A stretch of 64,000 bases of DNA from Methylovorus mays. GTDB taxonomy: Bacteria; Pseudomonadota; Gammaproteobacteria; Burkholderiales; Methylophilaceae. The stretch is from positions 124,001-188,000 of the forward strand of contig NZ_JAJAVG010000007.1 of the NCBI RefSeq assembly GCF_020531915.1, in the 5' to 3' direction. A program made the position numbers and the translations under genes. Positions 34,921 through 43,896 of the stretch are shown one piece after another; the first letter of the stretch is position 1; every line of letters begins with the position of its first letter. Below the pieces are notes generated by a model that did no database searches, had not been told where the DNA came from, and saw only the letters and a list, made by a program, of their open reading frames with translations.

Positions 34921-36444
34921 ATGACCACGATTCGGCAAGACGACTTCATACAAAGCATTTACCAATCCCTGCAATACATCGCCTGCTATCACTCACCTGA
35001 TTTTTTGCAGGCCCTGCATGAGGCATGGCAACGCGAGCCCGCACCCGCTGCGCGCGATGCCATGGGACAAATACTCATCAACTCCTACCTGTGCGCGCAG
35101 GGGCAACGCCCGCTGTGCCAGGATACCGGTATCGTGGTGGCCTTTATCCAGGTCGGCATGCAGGTGCAATGGGATGCGAAGCTAAGTCTGCAGGAGATGG
35201 TCAATGAAGGCGTGCGCCTGGCGTATGGCGATCCGGATAACCGCTTGCGCGCCTCCATCGTCTCCGACCCCGCAGGCAAGCGCCTGAACACACGGGATAA
35301 CACGCCTGCCGTGGTGCATGTGGAACTGGTGCCGGGCGACAAAGTAGAGATCAACATTTCCGCCAAGGGCGGCGGCTCGGAAAACAAGGCCAAGCTCGCC
35401 ATGCTGGAGCCGTCGGACAATATCGTTGACTGGGTTTTGCGCACAGTGCCCACCATGGGCGCTGGCTGGTGCCCACCGGGCGTGTTGGGCATAGGCATAG
35501 GCGGCACGGCAGAAAAAGCCGTTCTGCTGGCCAAGCAATCGCTGTTCGCGCCCATTGATATTCAGCAGTTGCGCGAGCGCGGCCCGGCTGACCGCGCCGA
35601 AGAGTTGCGGCTGGAGCTTTACGAAAAAGTGAATCGCCTCGGCATAGGCGCGCAGGGGCTGGGCGGGCTGACCACGGTGCTGGATGTCAAAATCCTGCAA
35701 ACCGCCACGCATGCTACTTCGCTACCAGTCGCCATGATCCCCAACTGCGCGGCCACGCGTCATATTCATTTCACGCTGGATGGCAGCGGCCCGGCCATAT
35801 TGCCAGTGCCGCGCCTGCAAGACTGGCCGCAGATCGCGCAGGAATCAGGCACGCCCATGCGCCAGGTCAACCTCGACAACCTGACCAAAGCCGACATCCT
35901 GCAATGGCAGCCTGGCGAACAGCTGCTGCTGAGTGGCAAATTACTGACCGGCCGCGATGCCGCGCATAAGCGTATTGCCGACCTGCTGGCCTCCGGCCAG
36001 CCCTTGCCGGATGGCCTGGATTTTCATAATCGCTTTATTTATTACGTCGGCCCGGTAGACCCGGTGCGCGATGAAGTCATCGGCCCTGCAGGCCCGACCA
36101 CCGCCACCCGCATGGATCGTTTTACCGACACCATGCTGGGCGAAGCCGGATTACTGGGGATGATAGGCAAGGCCGAGCGCGGTGAAGCCACGGTGGAAGC
36201 CATACGCCGCCATCAATCGGTTTACCTGATTGCGATAGGCGGTGCCGCTTATCTCATTTCGCAGGCCATCAAAGCCGCACGTGTCGTGGCGTTCGCCGAT
36301 CTGGGGATGGAAGCGGTGTATGAATTCACCGTGGAAAACATGCCGGTCACGGTAGCCGTGGATAGCCAGGGCCATTCGGTGCATGAAACCGGCCCGGCAG
36401 AATGGCGTCCAAAGATTGCCGACATCCCCATTTTTACTGCCTAG
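34921..36444 (+). CDS. Fumarate hydratase class I (4Fe-4S, single chain)
   Basis: A 507-residue iron-sulphur hydro-lyase that interconverts fumarate and malate in the TCA cycle. The N-terminal alpha part has LCQDTGIVVAF, a cluster Cys, and GGSENKAKLAMLEPSDN; later come GAGWCPPGVLGIGIGGTAEKA and AMIPNCAATRHIHF, with the other two cluster cysteines. The C-terminal beta part has SGKLLTGRDAAHKRI, YYVGPVDPV, GPAGPTTATRMD and GLLGMIGKAERG. Fused length is normal for FumA/FumB-type enzymes. It is followed 15 bp later by the flavin oxidoreductase gene, probably in one operon. Confidence 0.93.
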   Translation: MTTIRQDDFIQSIYQSLQYIACYHSPDFLQALHEAWQREPAPAARDAMGQILINSYLCAQGQRPLCQDTGIVVAFIQVGMQVQWDAKLSLQEMVNEGVRLAYGDPDNRLRASIVSDPAGKRLNTRDNTPAVVHVELVPGDKVEINISAKGGGSENKAKLAMLEPSDNIVDWVLRTVPTMGAGWCPPGVLGIGIGGTAEKAVLLAKQSLFAPIDIQQLRERGPADRAEELRLELYEKVNRLGIGAQGLGGLTTVLDVKILQTATHATSLPVAMIPNCAATRHIHFTLDGSGPAILPVPRLQDWPQIAQESGTPMRQVNLDNLTKADILQWQPGEQLLLSGKLLTGRDAAHKRIADLLASGQPLPDGLDFHNRFIYYVGPVDPVRDEVIGPAGPTTATRMDRFTDTMLGEAGLLGMIGKAERGEATVEAIRRHQSVYLIAIGGAAYLISQAIKAARVVAFADLGMEAVYEFTVENMPVTVAVDSQGHSVHETGPAEWRPKIADIPIFTA

Positions 36445-36459
36445 GAAGCGAGTCCCGTC

Positions 36460-37527
36460 ATGGCCCATCTTTTTACTCCGATTACGCTGCGTGAGCTCAC
36501 CATCCGCAATCGTATTTTTGTATCGCCCATGTGCCAGTATTCCGCCATTGAGGGCATGCCGAATGACTGGCATCTGGTGCATCTGGGCGGCTTTGCCCGC
36601 GGTGGTGCCGGGCTGGTGATGGTGGAAGCCACTGGCGTATTGCCAGAAGGCCGTATTACGCCGCAATGCCTGGGCTTATGGAATGACGCCCAGCGCGATG
36701 CCTTGCATCGGATCGTGGATTTCATTCATGGGCAAGGCGCCGCAGCCGCCATTCAACTGGCGCATGCCGGACGCAAAGCGTCGTCTACCCGCCCGTGGGA
36801 AGGCAGCACCGGCATACCTGTCGATCAAGGCGGGTGGAACACCGTAGCACCCTCCGCGATACCATTCAGCCCGCAGCATGCAACGCCGCAAGCGCTGGAT
36901 AAAGCAGGCATCGCCCGCATTTCGGATGCGTTCATGGCGGCGGCTGACAGAGCCTTAGCAGCGGGGTTTGACGTCATCGAGCTGCATTGCGCCCATGGCT
37001 ATCTGCTGCACGAATTTTTGTCACCCCTCGCCAATCAGCGTGACGATGAATACGGCGGTAGCCTGGAAAACCGCTGTCGCCTGGCGCTGAACATCGCGAA
37101 ACGCCTGCGCGACTTCTGGCCGCAGGACAAACCTGTGTTCGTGCGGATTTCCGCCAGCGACTGGATAGAAGGCGGCTGGGATATTGCCCAGTCCGTGCAG
37201 TTCGCGCGCTGGCTCAAGGAGATCGGCATTGATCTGATTGACTGCTCCAGCGGTGGCCTGATTTACGATGCCGTGATTCCGACCGGGCCAGGCTACCAGA
37301 CCGAGTTTGCCAGCCGCGTGCGCAACGAAGCCGGAATTGCCAGCGGTGCCGTCGGCATGATCACCACATCGACCCAGGCCGAGCACATTCTCGCCACGCA
37401 CCAGGCCGATGTGATTTTCATGGCGCGCACCTTGTTGAGCGACCCGCACTGGCCGTTGCATGCCGCCAGGGAATTGCGTGCGGACCAGCCTTGGCCGCTG
37501 CAATATGAGCGCGCCAAAAGCTTTTAA
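36460..37527 (+). CDS. NADH:flavin oxidoreductase / old yellow enzyme family
   Basis: A 355-residue FMN TIM-barrel of the YqjM-like OYE subgroup. Visible are FVSPMCQYS at the FMN site, IQLAHAGRKAS, the HCAHGYLLHEFLSPLANQRDDEYGGSLENRCR segment with substrate-binding His residues, FVRISASDW, and VIFMARTLLSDPHWPLHAARELR at the C-terminus. It reduces activated C=C bonds with NAD(P)H; the physiological substrate is unknown. It follows the fumarase gene closely and precedes iscX. Confidence 0.9.
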   Translation: MAHLFTPITLRELTIRNRIFVSPMCQYSAIEGMPNDWHLVHLGGFARGGAGLVMVEATGVLPEGRITPQCLGLWNDAQRDALHRIVDFIHGQGAAAAIQLAHAGRKASSTRPWEGSTGIPVDQGGWNTVAPSAIPFSPQHATPQALDKAGIARISDAFMAAADRALAAGFDVIELHCAHGYLLHEFLSPLANQRDDEYGGSLENRCRLALNIAKRLRDFWPQDKPVFVRISASDWIEGGWDIAQSVQFARWLKEIGIDLIDCSSGGLIYDAVIPTGPGYQTEFASRVRNEAGIASGAVGMITTSTQAEHILATHQADVIFMARTLLSDPHWPLHAARELRADQPWPLQYERAKSF

Positions 37528-37552
37528 CAATCACTTATAGGAAAACAATGCA

Positions 37553-37747
37553 ATGAAATGGACTGACAGCCTGCGCATCGCTGAAGCGCTGTATGACGCA
37601 CACCCGGATATCGATCCCAAAACCATACGCTTCACCGACCTTTACCAATGGGTGCTGGATCTGGAAGAGTTTGATGATGCGCCGGAAAAATGCGGTGAAA
37701 AGATACTGGAAGCCATCCAGCTGGCCTGGATAGAAGAGGCGGAATAA
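37553..37747 (+). CDS. iscX: Fe-S cluster assembly protein IscX
   Basis: A 64-residue acidic protein, [37 protein letters not shown]..., the IscX/YfhJ family, which binds IscS and iron and tunes Fe-S cluster assembly. It is normally the last gene of the isc operon, but here it stands after the OYE gene, away from iscS/fdx. Location beside an Fe-S fumarase may be coincidental. Length is normal. Confidence 0.95.
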   Translation: MKWTDSLRIAEALYDAHPDIDPKTIRFTDLYQWVLDLEEFDDAPEKCGEKILEAIQLAWIEEAE

Positions 37748-37764
37748 GCCCTGCATCACGGCAG

Positions 37765-37802
37765 TTAAGCGTGCTCACTGGCTGACCAGTGAGCACGCTT
37801 AA
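37765..37802. terminator. Long perfect stem-loop after iscX
   Basis: A perfect 17-bp stem (TTAAGCGTGCTCACTGG and its complement) with loop CTGA. There is no T-run, so it may be a rho-dependent or bidirectional stop between the convergent iscX and hemN genes, or simply an mRNA 3'-end stabiliser. Confidence 0.6.
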
Positions 37803-37844
37803 TGCATCATGAGGATCCATTGTCGCTGAACACCAGGGCTTGGT

Positions 37845-39239
37845 TCAGATACTGTTGGAATACCGCGGCTGCACCTGAATGACCTGATCGCTGCTCAGAG
37901 ATTTAGCTTCCATCTGCCTGCCATCAAACAGCATGGCAATGTTGCGGAGGAACAGCCGACCGGCTTCAGTGACGCGCAGGCATTCATTGTGCAGCTGCAG
38001 CAGTCCATCTTGCTCCATCTCCTCCATCTGCGGCAAAGAAGCAGCAAAATAATCATCAAATTCAATTCCCCAAGCGCTTGAAAACGCCCGCTTGTCCAGT
38101 TGCAGGTCGCACATCACCTGGGTAATGGCGGCTCGGCGCAGCTGGTCTTCGGGGGTTACGTGCAAGCCACGCTCAATCGGCAGCCGCCCTGCCGTTACCG
38201 CATCGCGATACTCCGACAGCACCTTGGTATTTTGCGCATAGGCGTTTTCCGTTTGCGAAATCGCCGAGGCACCCAAGGCCAGGATGTCGCAATTCTTGTG
38301 CGTGGTGTATCCCTGGAAGTTGCGGTACAGCGTACCTTGCTGCTGGGCGCGCACCAGTTCATCCTCAGGCTTGGCGTAATGATCCATGCCGATGTGCACA
38401 TAACCTGCCGCCGTCAGACGATCCAGCGTCATCCTCAACAATTCAAGACGCTGATCCAGGGCAGGCAATGCAGATTCAGGAATCAGGCGCTGATGCTTTT
38501 TCATCCAGGGCACATGCGCGTAATTGAAGACGGCCAGTCGGTCCGGCGCCATGGCGATCACCGCATCCAGCGTATGGGCAAAGCGCTCGGGAGTCTGGTG
38601 CGGCAAACCGATGATCAGATCGAAGTTGATGCTGTTGATACCGGCATCGCGTATCCAGCCGTATACCTGTTCGATCAACTCCTGCGACTGTATGCGGTTG
38701 ATGGCTTCTTGCACCTGCGGATCCAGATCCTGCACGCCCAGGCTCAGGCGGTTAAACCCACAGGAGGCCAGTGCCTCCACATGCGCACGCGTCAATTCAC
38801 GCGGGTCCATTTCGCAGCCAATTTCGGCATCTTCTGCCATGCGGAAACGCCGGGCAAATGCCTGATGCAGCTTCACCAGATCCTCCGGCCGCAAATAGGT
38901 GGGTGTGCCGCCCCCCCAATGCATCTGGCGCACAAGACGATCAGCTGAGGCAGTGTCTGCCACCAGCGCCATCTCTTGCAGCAATACCTCAAGGTAACGC
39001 TCGGCTTTACTGTAATCACGCGTGGCCACCATATTGCAGCCACAGTAATAACAAAGCGTGTCGCAAAACGGGATATGCGCATACAGCGAGATATCACGCC
39101 CGCTGTTCCGGCTGGCTTGCAACTCATGCTGCCAGGCTGCTGCATCAAAGCCAGTATGAAAATGCAAGGCCGTGGGATACGAGGTGTAACGCGGCGCAGC
39201 CTTGCTGTATTTATGAACGAGTGAGGTCGGGAATTCCAT
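37845..39239 (-). CDS. hemN: Oxygen-independent coproporphyrinogen III oxidase
   Basis: A ~464-residue radical-SAM enzyme converting coproporphyrinogen III to protoporphyrinogen IX without O2. The 4Fe-4S motif is in IPFCDTLCYYCGCN; next come HWGGGTPTYL, GCEMDPRELT and SLGVQDLDPQVQEAINR. The C-terminal HemN domain has FQGYTTHKNCDILALGASAIS. The C-x3-C-x2-C-x-C pattern is that of true HemN rather than HemW. The frame extends to 39323, but MEFPTSLVHKYSKAAPRYTSYPTA at 39239 matches family starts. It is divergent from algC with ~146 bp between; no obvious Fnr site was found there. Confidence 0.92.
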   Translation of the reverse strand: MEFPTSLVHKYSKAAPRYTSYPTALHFHTGFDAAAWQHELQASRNSGRDISLYAHIPFCDTLCYYCGCNMVATRDYSKAERYLEVLLQEMALVADTASADRLVRQMHWGGGTPTYLRPEDLVKLHQAFARRFRMAEDAEIGCEMDPRELTRAHVEALASCGFNRLSLGVQDLDPQVQEAINRIQSQELIEQVYGWIRDAGINSINFDLIIGLPHQTPERFAHTLDAVIAMAPDRLAVFNYAHVPWMKKHQRLIPESALPALDQRLELLRMTLDRLTAAGYVHIGMDHYAKPEDELVRAQQQGTLYRNFQGYTTHKNCDILALGASAISQTENAYAQNTKVLSEYRDAVTAGRLPIERGLHVTPEDQLRRAAITQVMCDLQLDKRAFSSAWGIEFDDYFAASLPQMEEMEQDGLLQLHNECLRVTEAGRLFLRNIAMLFDGRQMEAKSLSSDQVIQVQPRYSNSI

Positions 39240-39385
39240 AATAACCATTATATATTTATGGTTAAAATTTTCCAGCCTTAATCCATCTGGACTATTGCCC
39301 GGTGTATTGCCCGATTTGTGCAAGCCGCGATATCGGAATCCCGTTTAGAATAGGAGCAATTCCATTCAGCAAAAGGGCTCGTCGC

Positions 39386-40759
39386 ATGCTTGCACCAAAA
39401 GAGATTTTCAAGGCTTACGATATCCGCGGTATTGTCGGCAAAACATTGACTCCCGAAATTGTCGAGCAAATCGGCAAGGCCATTGGCAGCGAGGCCGCCA
39501 AACTGCAGCAAAAAGCCATTTGCATCGGCTACGATGGTCGCCTCTCGGGCCCAGAGCTGGCCGAGGCATTGGCACGCGGCATTCTGAGTACGGGTGTTGA
39601 TGTGATACGTCTGGGCCTGGTCGCCACCCCCATGGTGTATTTTGCCGCACATCAGCTCAAGACGGGCTGTGGCGTCATGGTCACGGGCAGCCACAATCCG
39701 CCTGACTACAACGGCCTGAAGATGGTGATTGCGGAAGAGACGCTTTCTGGCGAGAGCATCCAGCGTTTGCGTACCCGCATTGAGCAACAGGACTTTGCCA
39801 GCGGCACTGGCCAAGCCAGCGACTACGACATTGCCGATGACTACATCAACCGCATTGCCTCCGACATCAAGCTGAGCCGCCCCATGCGCATTGCCGTCGA
39901 CTGCGGCAATGGCGTGCCAGGCGCCTATGCTGGCAAGCTTTATCGCGCCCTGGGTTGCGAGGTGGAAGAGCTGTTCTGCGAAGTGGATGGCCACTTCCCC
40001 AACCATCACCCCGACCCTTCCGTGCCGGAAAACCTGCTGGACCTGATTGCCGCTTTGGGCAAAGGCAGCTCCGAAATCGGGCTGGCATTCGATGGCGATG
40101 GTGACCGCCTGGGCGTGGTAACCAAGGATGGCAAGATCATCTACCCCGACCGTCAGCTGCTGCTGTTTGCAGAAGATGTATTGCAGCGCGAACCTGGCGC
40201 CACCATCATTTACGACGTTAAATCCTCACGCAATCTGGCGCCCTGGATCAAGGCACGCGGTGGCTTGCCACTGATGTGGAAAACCGGCCACTCGCTGGTC
40301 AAGGCAAAAATGAAGGAAACCGGCTCTGCCCTGGCGGGCGAAATGAGCGGCCATGTATTCTTCAAGGAACGCTGGTTCGGTTTTGATGATGGTTTGTACA
40401 GCGGTGCACGCCTGCTGGAAATCCTGAGCCGTTCGGCTGATCCCTCTGCCCTGCTGAATGCATTGCCAGACAGCGTGAGCACGCCAGAACAGCACATACA
40501 CATGAATGAAGGCGAGCCGCATACCTTGATCGCCAGTCTGCAAAAAACCGCCGAATTTGCCGGCGCTACCGAAGTCATCACCATCGACGGCCTGCGCGTG
40601 GAATATCCGGATGGCTTTGGCCTGATGCGTCCATCCAACACGACACCGGTGATCGTGCTGCGTTTTGAAGCAGATGATGAAGCCGCGCTACTGCGTATTC
40701 AGGACGCTTTCCGTAGCGTGATCCTGGCAGCGGCACCGCATGTGCATCTGCCCTTTTAA
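39386..40759 (+). CDS. algC: Phosphomannomutase / phosphoglucomutase
   Basis: A 457-residue alpha-D-phosphohexomutase of the AlgC type, interconverting mannose or glucose 6- and 1-phosphates for exopolysaccharide and LPS precursors. The phosphoserine loop is MVTGSHNPPDYNGLK, the metal loop AFDGDGDRLGVV, the sugar-specificity loop GEMSGHVFF, and the phosphate-binding loop near the C-terminus RPSNTTPVIVLRFE. The frame opens at 39302, but ATG 39386 with AAAAGGG upstream fits the family start MLAPKEIFKAYDIRG. Confidence 0.93.
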   Translation: MLAPKEIFKAYDIRGIVGKTLTPEIVEQIGKAIGSEAAKLQQKAICIGYDGRLSGPELAEALARGILSTGVDVIRLGLVATPMVYFAAHQLKTGCGVMVTGSHNPPDYNGLKMVIAEETLSGESIQRLRTRIEQQDFASGTGQASDYDIADDYINRIASDIKLSRPMRIAVDCGNGVPGAYAGKLYRALGCEVEELFCEVDGHFPNHHPDPSVPENLLDLIAALGKGSSEIGLAFDGDGDRLGVVTKDGKIIYPDRQLLLFAEDVLQREPGATIIYDVKSSRNLAPWIKARGGLPLMWKTGHSLVKAKMKETGSALAGEMSGHVFFKERWFGFDDGLYSGARLLEILSRSADPSALLNALPDSVSTPEQHIHMNEGEPHTLIASLQKTAEFAGATEVITIDGLRVEYPDGFGLMRPSNTTPVIVLRFEADDEAALLRIQDAFRSVILAAAPHVHLPF

Positions 40760-40771
40760 CACGGTCGGATC

Positions 40772-41275
40772 TTGAGTAAAACCGCATGGCTGGCGGCTAT
40801 GGCCTGGCTGCTAGCCGCCGCTGGCATTTATTACGTAGTGGATGGCCGGATGAATCCGAACAGGAATCCGGGCAGTCAGGGTGGCGAAGTCACGCTGCAG
40901 CGTGGCATGGATGGGCATTACCGCGCAACGGCACTGATTAATGGCGAAAAGGTGGATGTGCTGGTGGATACCGGCGCCACCGGCGTTGCGATCTCAAGCC
41001 GCACCGCCGAGCGTCTGGGGCTCAGCAGCCATGTGGCCGCCCGCACCACCACTGCCAATGGCGATGCCGTCGCCTATGTCACGCGCCTGCGCAGCGTCAA
41101 GATCGGCGATGTGGAAGCGCATGATGTCGCCGCCTTGATCACCCCAGGATTGCAAGGTGAAGCACTGCTCGGGATGTCCTTTCTGAGCCGCATGGATGTC
41201 CGTCTGTTTCGCGGCAAGATGACCATCAAACAGGGAGATGAAGCGATCCCCGCGCCGACGGCAGGGGATTTTTGA
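40772..41275 (+). CDS. Membrane-anchored retropepsin-like aspartic protease (clan AA)
   Basis: A 167-residue protein with an N-terminal membrane segment (WLAAMAWLLAAAGIYYVV) and a retropepsin-like domain whose active site is VLVDTGATGVAISS, with VKIGDVEAHDVAALI and LLGMSFLSRMDVRLF following. This is the TIGR02281-type family, short proteins that work as dimers in the envelope; substrates are unknown. The TTG at 40772 keeps the positive N-terminus; an ATG at 40799 is the alternative. It begins 12 bp after algC. Confidence 0.8.
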   Translation: MSKTAWLAAMAWLLAAAGIYYVVDGRMNPNRNPGSQGGEVTLQRGMDGHYRATALINGEKVDVLVDTGATGVAISSRTAERLGLSSHVAARTTTANGDAVAYVTRLRSVKIGDVEAHDVAALITPGLQGEALLGMSFLSRMDVRLFRGKMTIKQGDEAIPAPTAGDF

Positions 41276-41283
41276 TACCCGCG

Positions 41284-42528
41284 TTAGCCAGCCAGCATAC
41301 CGGGCAGCTTCTGCAGCAAATCCAGCTGTCTCGGCAGGCAGACACGCTGCAAATCGTATTGTTGCAGAATGGTCTGGCGGGCGTTCTCCCGTAACGAAGC
41401 ATAGTTTTCCGGCTTGTTAACCACCTCGACCACTCGCTCGGCCAGCGCCTGCGCATCAAAGAAATCCACCAGCAAGCCATCATGTCCATCACGGATCACT
41501 TCAGTCACTGGGGCCGTATTGGAAGCGATGAGCACACAGCCTGCGGCCATGGCTTCCAGCATGGACCATGACAGTACAAATGGATACGTGAGATACACAT
41601 GCGCCGCAGAAATCTGTAACAGGCTGAGATAGCGTTCATAGGCGACCTTGCCGACAAAATGCACCCTTGTCATATCCAGTTCGGCGCCGACTTCCTTCAT
41701 CATTTTTTCGCGCCAGTTACCGCCCTCTTCCGGCATGCGGCCATAACTGACCTCATCGCCGCCTACCAGTACCACATGCGCTTGCGGGCAATCCCGCAAC
41801 ATCCGGGGCAAGGCCCGCATGAATATATGGAAGCCACGGTACGGCTCAAGATTGCGATTCACAAAGGTAATGACTTGCTGGGCCGCGGTGAGCGTCAAGG
41901 TATCCGAGACCACAAACTGGGCGTTTTTGTCTGGCCGGACAATATGGGTATCCACCCCCTCGTGAATCACGCTGATTCTGGAGCGGTAAACTTCGGGAAA
42001 CTGACTGGCTTGCCACTCGGTGGGGGTAAGCCCCCAATCACAATTATCCAGCGAAAGCAGGTGATTCGAATTTCTCACCTTGATCCGACAGAACTCATCA
42101 ATAGTGTAGGACTGAAATTCGGGATCAAATCCGACATCTGCACCTTGCGTCCGATAATAAAACTCGAAGTAATCCAGAATGGCCGCCTGTGGGTAAACGT
42201 CCTTGAGAAACAAGGCCTCTCCCCAGCCCGCATGAACACAAATCACGTCGGGAACAAACCCTTGCCGTTTCAGCTCGATCGCCGCCTTGGCGACCTGCTG
42301 CCCGCGGCGAATCGCGGCCTCATAACTGCGCAGATACCAATGCGTTTCCTTGGTGGCCCCTTTGGGCGAGGCATAACTGATCAGGCGAACGCCTGGCTGC
42401 AAGGAGGCTGGCCGCTTGTTGGCAACATCCACCATCGCCACTACTTCATTCCCCGGCATGGCGGCCAATGCCACGGCCAGATGCTTGAATTGACCAGGAT
42501 AATTCTGGTGTATGAACAGATACTTCAT
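41284..42528 (-). CDS. Glycosyltransferase, GT4 family
   Basis: A 414-residue GT-B glycosyltransferase. The N-terminal part starts MKYLFIHQNYPGQFKHLA; the C-terminal donor-binding half has VITFVNRNLEPYRGFHIFMRALP, VLVGGDEVSYG and the E-x7-E-like stretch VLSWSMLEAMAAGCVLIASNTAPVTEVI with DGHDGLLVDF. It is the last gene of the type I secretion unit, 39 bp after hlyD, so it may modify the secreted RTX proteins or make an associated polysaccharide. The acceptor is unknown. Confidence 0.85.
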   Translation of the reverse strand: MKYLFIHQNYPGQFKHLAVALAAMPGNEVVAMVDVANKRPASLQPGVRLISYASPKGATKETHWYLRSYEAAIRRGQQVAKAAIELKRQGFVPDVICVHAGWGEALFLKDVYPQAAILDYFEFYYRTQGADVGFDPEFQSYTIDEFCRIKVRNSNHLLSLDNCDWGLTPTEWQASQFPEVYRSRISVIHEGVDTHIVRPDKNAQFVVSDTLTLTAAQQVITFVNRNLEPYRGFHIFMRALPRMLRDCPQAHVVLVGGDEVSYGRMPEEGGNWREKMMKEVGAELDMTRVHFVGKVAYERYLSLLQISAAHVYLTYPFVLSWSMLEAMAAGCVLIASNTAPVTEVIRDGHDGLLVDFFDAQALAERVVEVVNKPENYASLRENARQTILQQYDLQRVCLPRQLDLLQKLPGMLAG

Positions 42529-42567
42529 GTGGAGACCATCGGGGTTAACAGGATCGCAGGTATGGCA

Positions 42568-43896
42568 TTATTCCTCGCGGAAAGTATGGCGCATGCGTTG
42601 TGTGATAGGCGAAATCAGATACTCGAGCATGGTCCGGTCCTGCGTCTTGATAAAGGCCGTCACCGGCATGCCGGGCTCAATTTTCACATGCTGCACACTC
42701 TTGAGTGATTCCTTGTCGATGCGCACATGCGCAGGATAAGTCAGCAAGTGCGTTTGCGGGTCTTCGACGGCATCCCCGGCAACATACACCACCTCTCCGG
42801 TGACCATCGGCGTCGTGCGCTGATTATAGGCATTCAGTTGCACCTCAGCTGGCTGGCCAGGATAGACGGTATCAATATCCAGATTGCGTACGTTCACTTC
42901 CACCACCAGATCATCCGATACCGGCACAATGTCCATCATGGCCTGCCCCGGGCTTATAACCCCACCCACCGTGGTCACCTTCATGGCCATGACTTGACCA
43001 TCAATAGGCGCAGTCACAGTCCGACGCAGCATGGAGTCTTCCGCTGGCCGCAGACGCTCGACAACCTCACGCAACTGGTTGCCCGTATCCTTCAGCTCGG
43101 CATCGGCTTCCTGAATGTAGCGATTTTTCACATCGATCACGCGCAACTCCAGCTCGGACACTTTGGCGCGGGTGCCATTCAGATCTGCGGATTGCGCTGC
43201 CAACTGCTCATGCTTTTCAGTCAGGGCCTGCCGGTAATTGAGGACATCCGCCTTGCCGACAAAATTCTTTTGCATCAAGCCTTCGCGCATGGCCAGCTGC
43301 TCCTGACGATAACGAATGTTTTCCTCTATCGCTTTTACCTGCGCCTCATACGCCGCAGACTCCGCCCTTGAGTGGCCCAACTCATCGCGTAACAGGGCAA
43401 TCTGGTCATTCAGCATTTTGCGCTTGGACAGAAATTGCGCACGCTCCTTGTTAATAAGCTCCTGCCGCTTGGTGCTCATGGGTACCAATAATTGTTGAGG
43501 GAACGTAATGGCGGCGGCCACCGTTTTTTCGGCAATCAGCCTGGCCTCCTTGGCGAGCAGCGCATCCTGCTGGTCACGCAGGATATTCAGCTCAGCACTG
43601 TTGCGCGTGTCTTCCAGCAGCAGCAGTGGCTGCCCATGCTTAACAACATCCCCATCGCGCACCAGAATCTGTTTGACGATACCGCCTTCCAGATGCTGAA
43701 CCGTCTTGCGATTGGTCGCTATTTTTATCTTGCCTTCCGCAATCACCGCGCCACTCAGTGGCGCAACACTGGCCCATAGGAAAAAACCACCCACGATAAC
43801 CACCGTCATGAACATGCCTTTACGCACAATGCGCGTGGCTTGTCCGGATTCATCCAGCGGAATCGCAGGCCTTACAATGGAAGAAATCAGACTCAT
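42568..43896 (-). CDS. Type I secretion membrane fusion protein (HlyD family)
   Basis: A 442-residue periplasmic adaptor. One N-terminal membrane segment (MTVVIVGGFFLWASVAPLSGAV), a lipoyl/barrel-sandwich half (GKIKIATNRKTVQHLEGGIVKQILVRDGDVV), a long alpha-helical coiled coil (~100-290), the second lipoyl half and a beta-barrel with TVTAPIDGQVMAMKVTTVGGVISPGQ. It is of the PrtE/AprE type that links the ABC exporter to a TolC-like channel; no TolC gene lies in this window. It overlaps the ABC gene by four bases. Confidence 0.92.
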   Translation of the reverse strand: MSLISSIVRPAIPLDESGQATRIVRKGMFMTVVIVGGFFLWASVAPLSGAVIAEGKIKIATNRKTVQHLEGGIVKQILVRDGDVVKHGQPLLLLEDTRNSAELNILRDQQDALLAKEARLIAEKTVAAAITFPQQLLVPMSTKRQELINKERAQFLSKRKMLNDQIALLRDELGHSRAESAAYEAQVKAIEENIRYRQEQLAMREGLMQKNFVGKADVLNYRQALTEKHEQLAAQSADLNGTRAKVSELELRVIDVKNRYIQEADAELKDTGNQLREVVERLRPAEDSMLRRTVTAPIDGQVMAMKVTTVGGVISPGQAMMDIVPVSDDLVVEVNVRNLDIDTVYPGQPAEVQLNAYNQRTTPMVTGEVVYVAGDAVEDPQTHLLTYPAHVRIDKESLKSVQHVKIEPGMPVTAFIKTQDRTMLEYLISPITQRMRHTFREE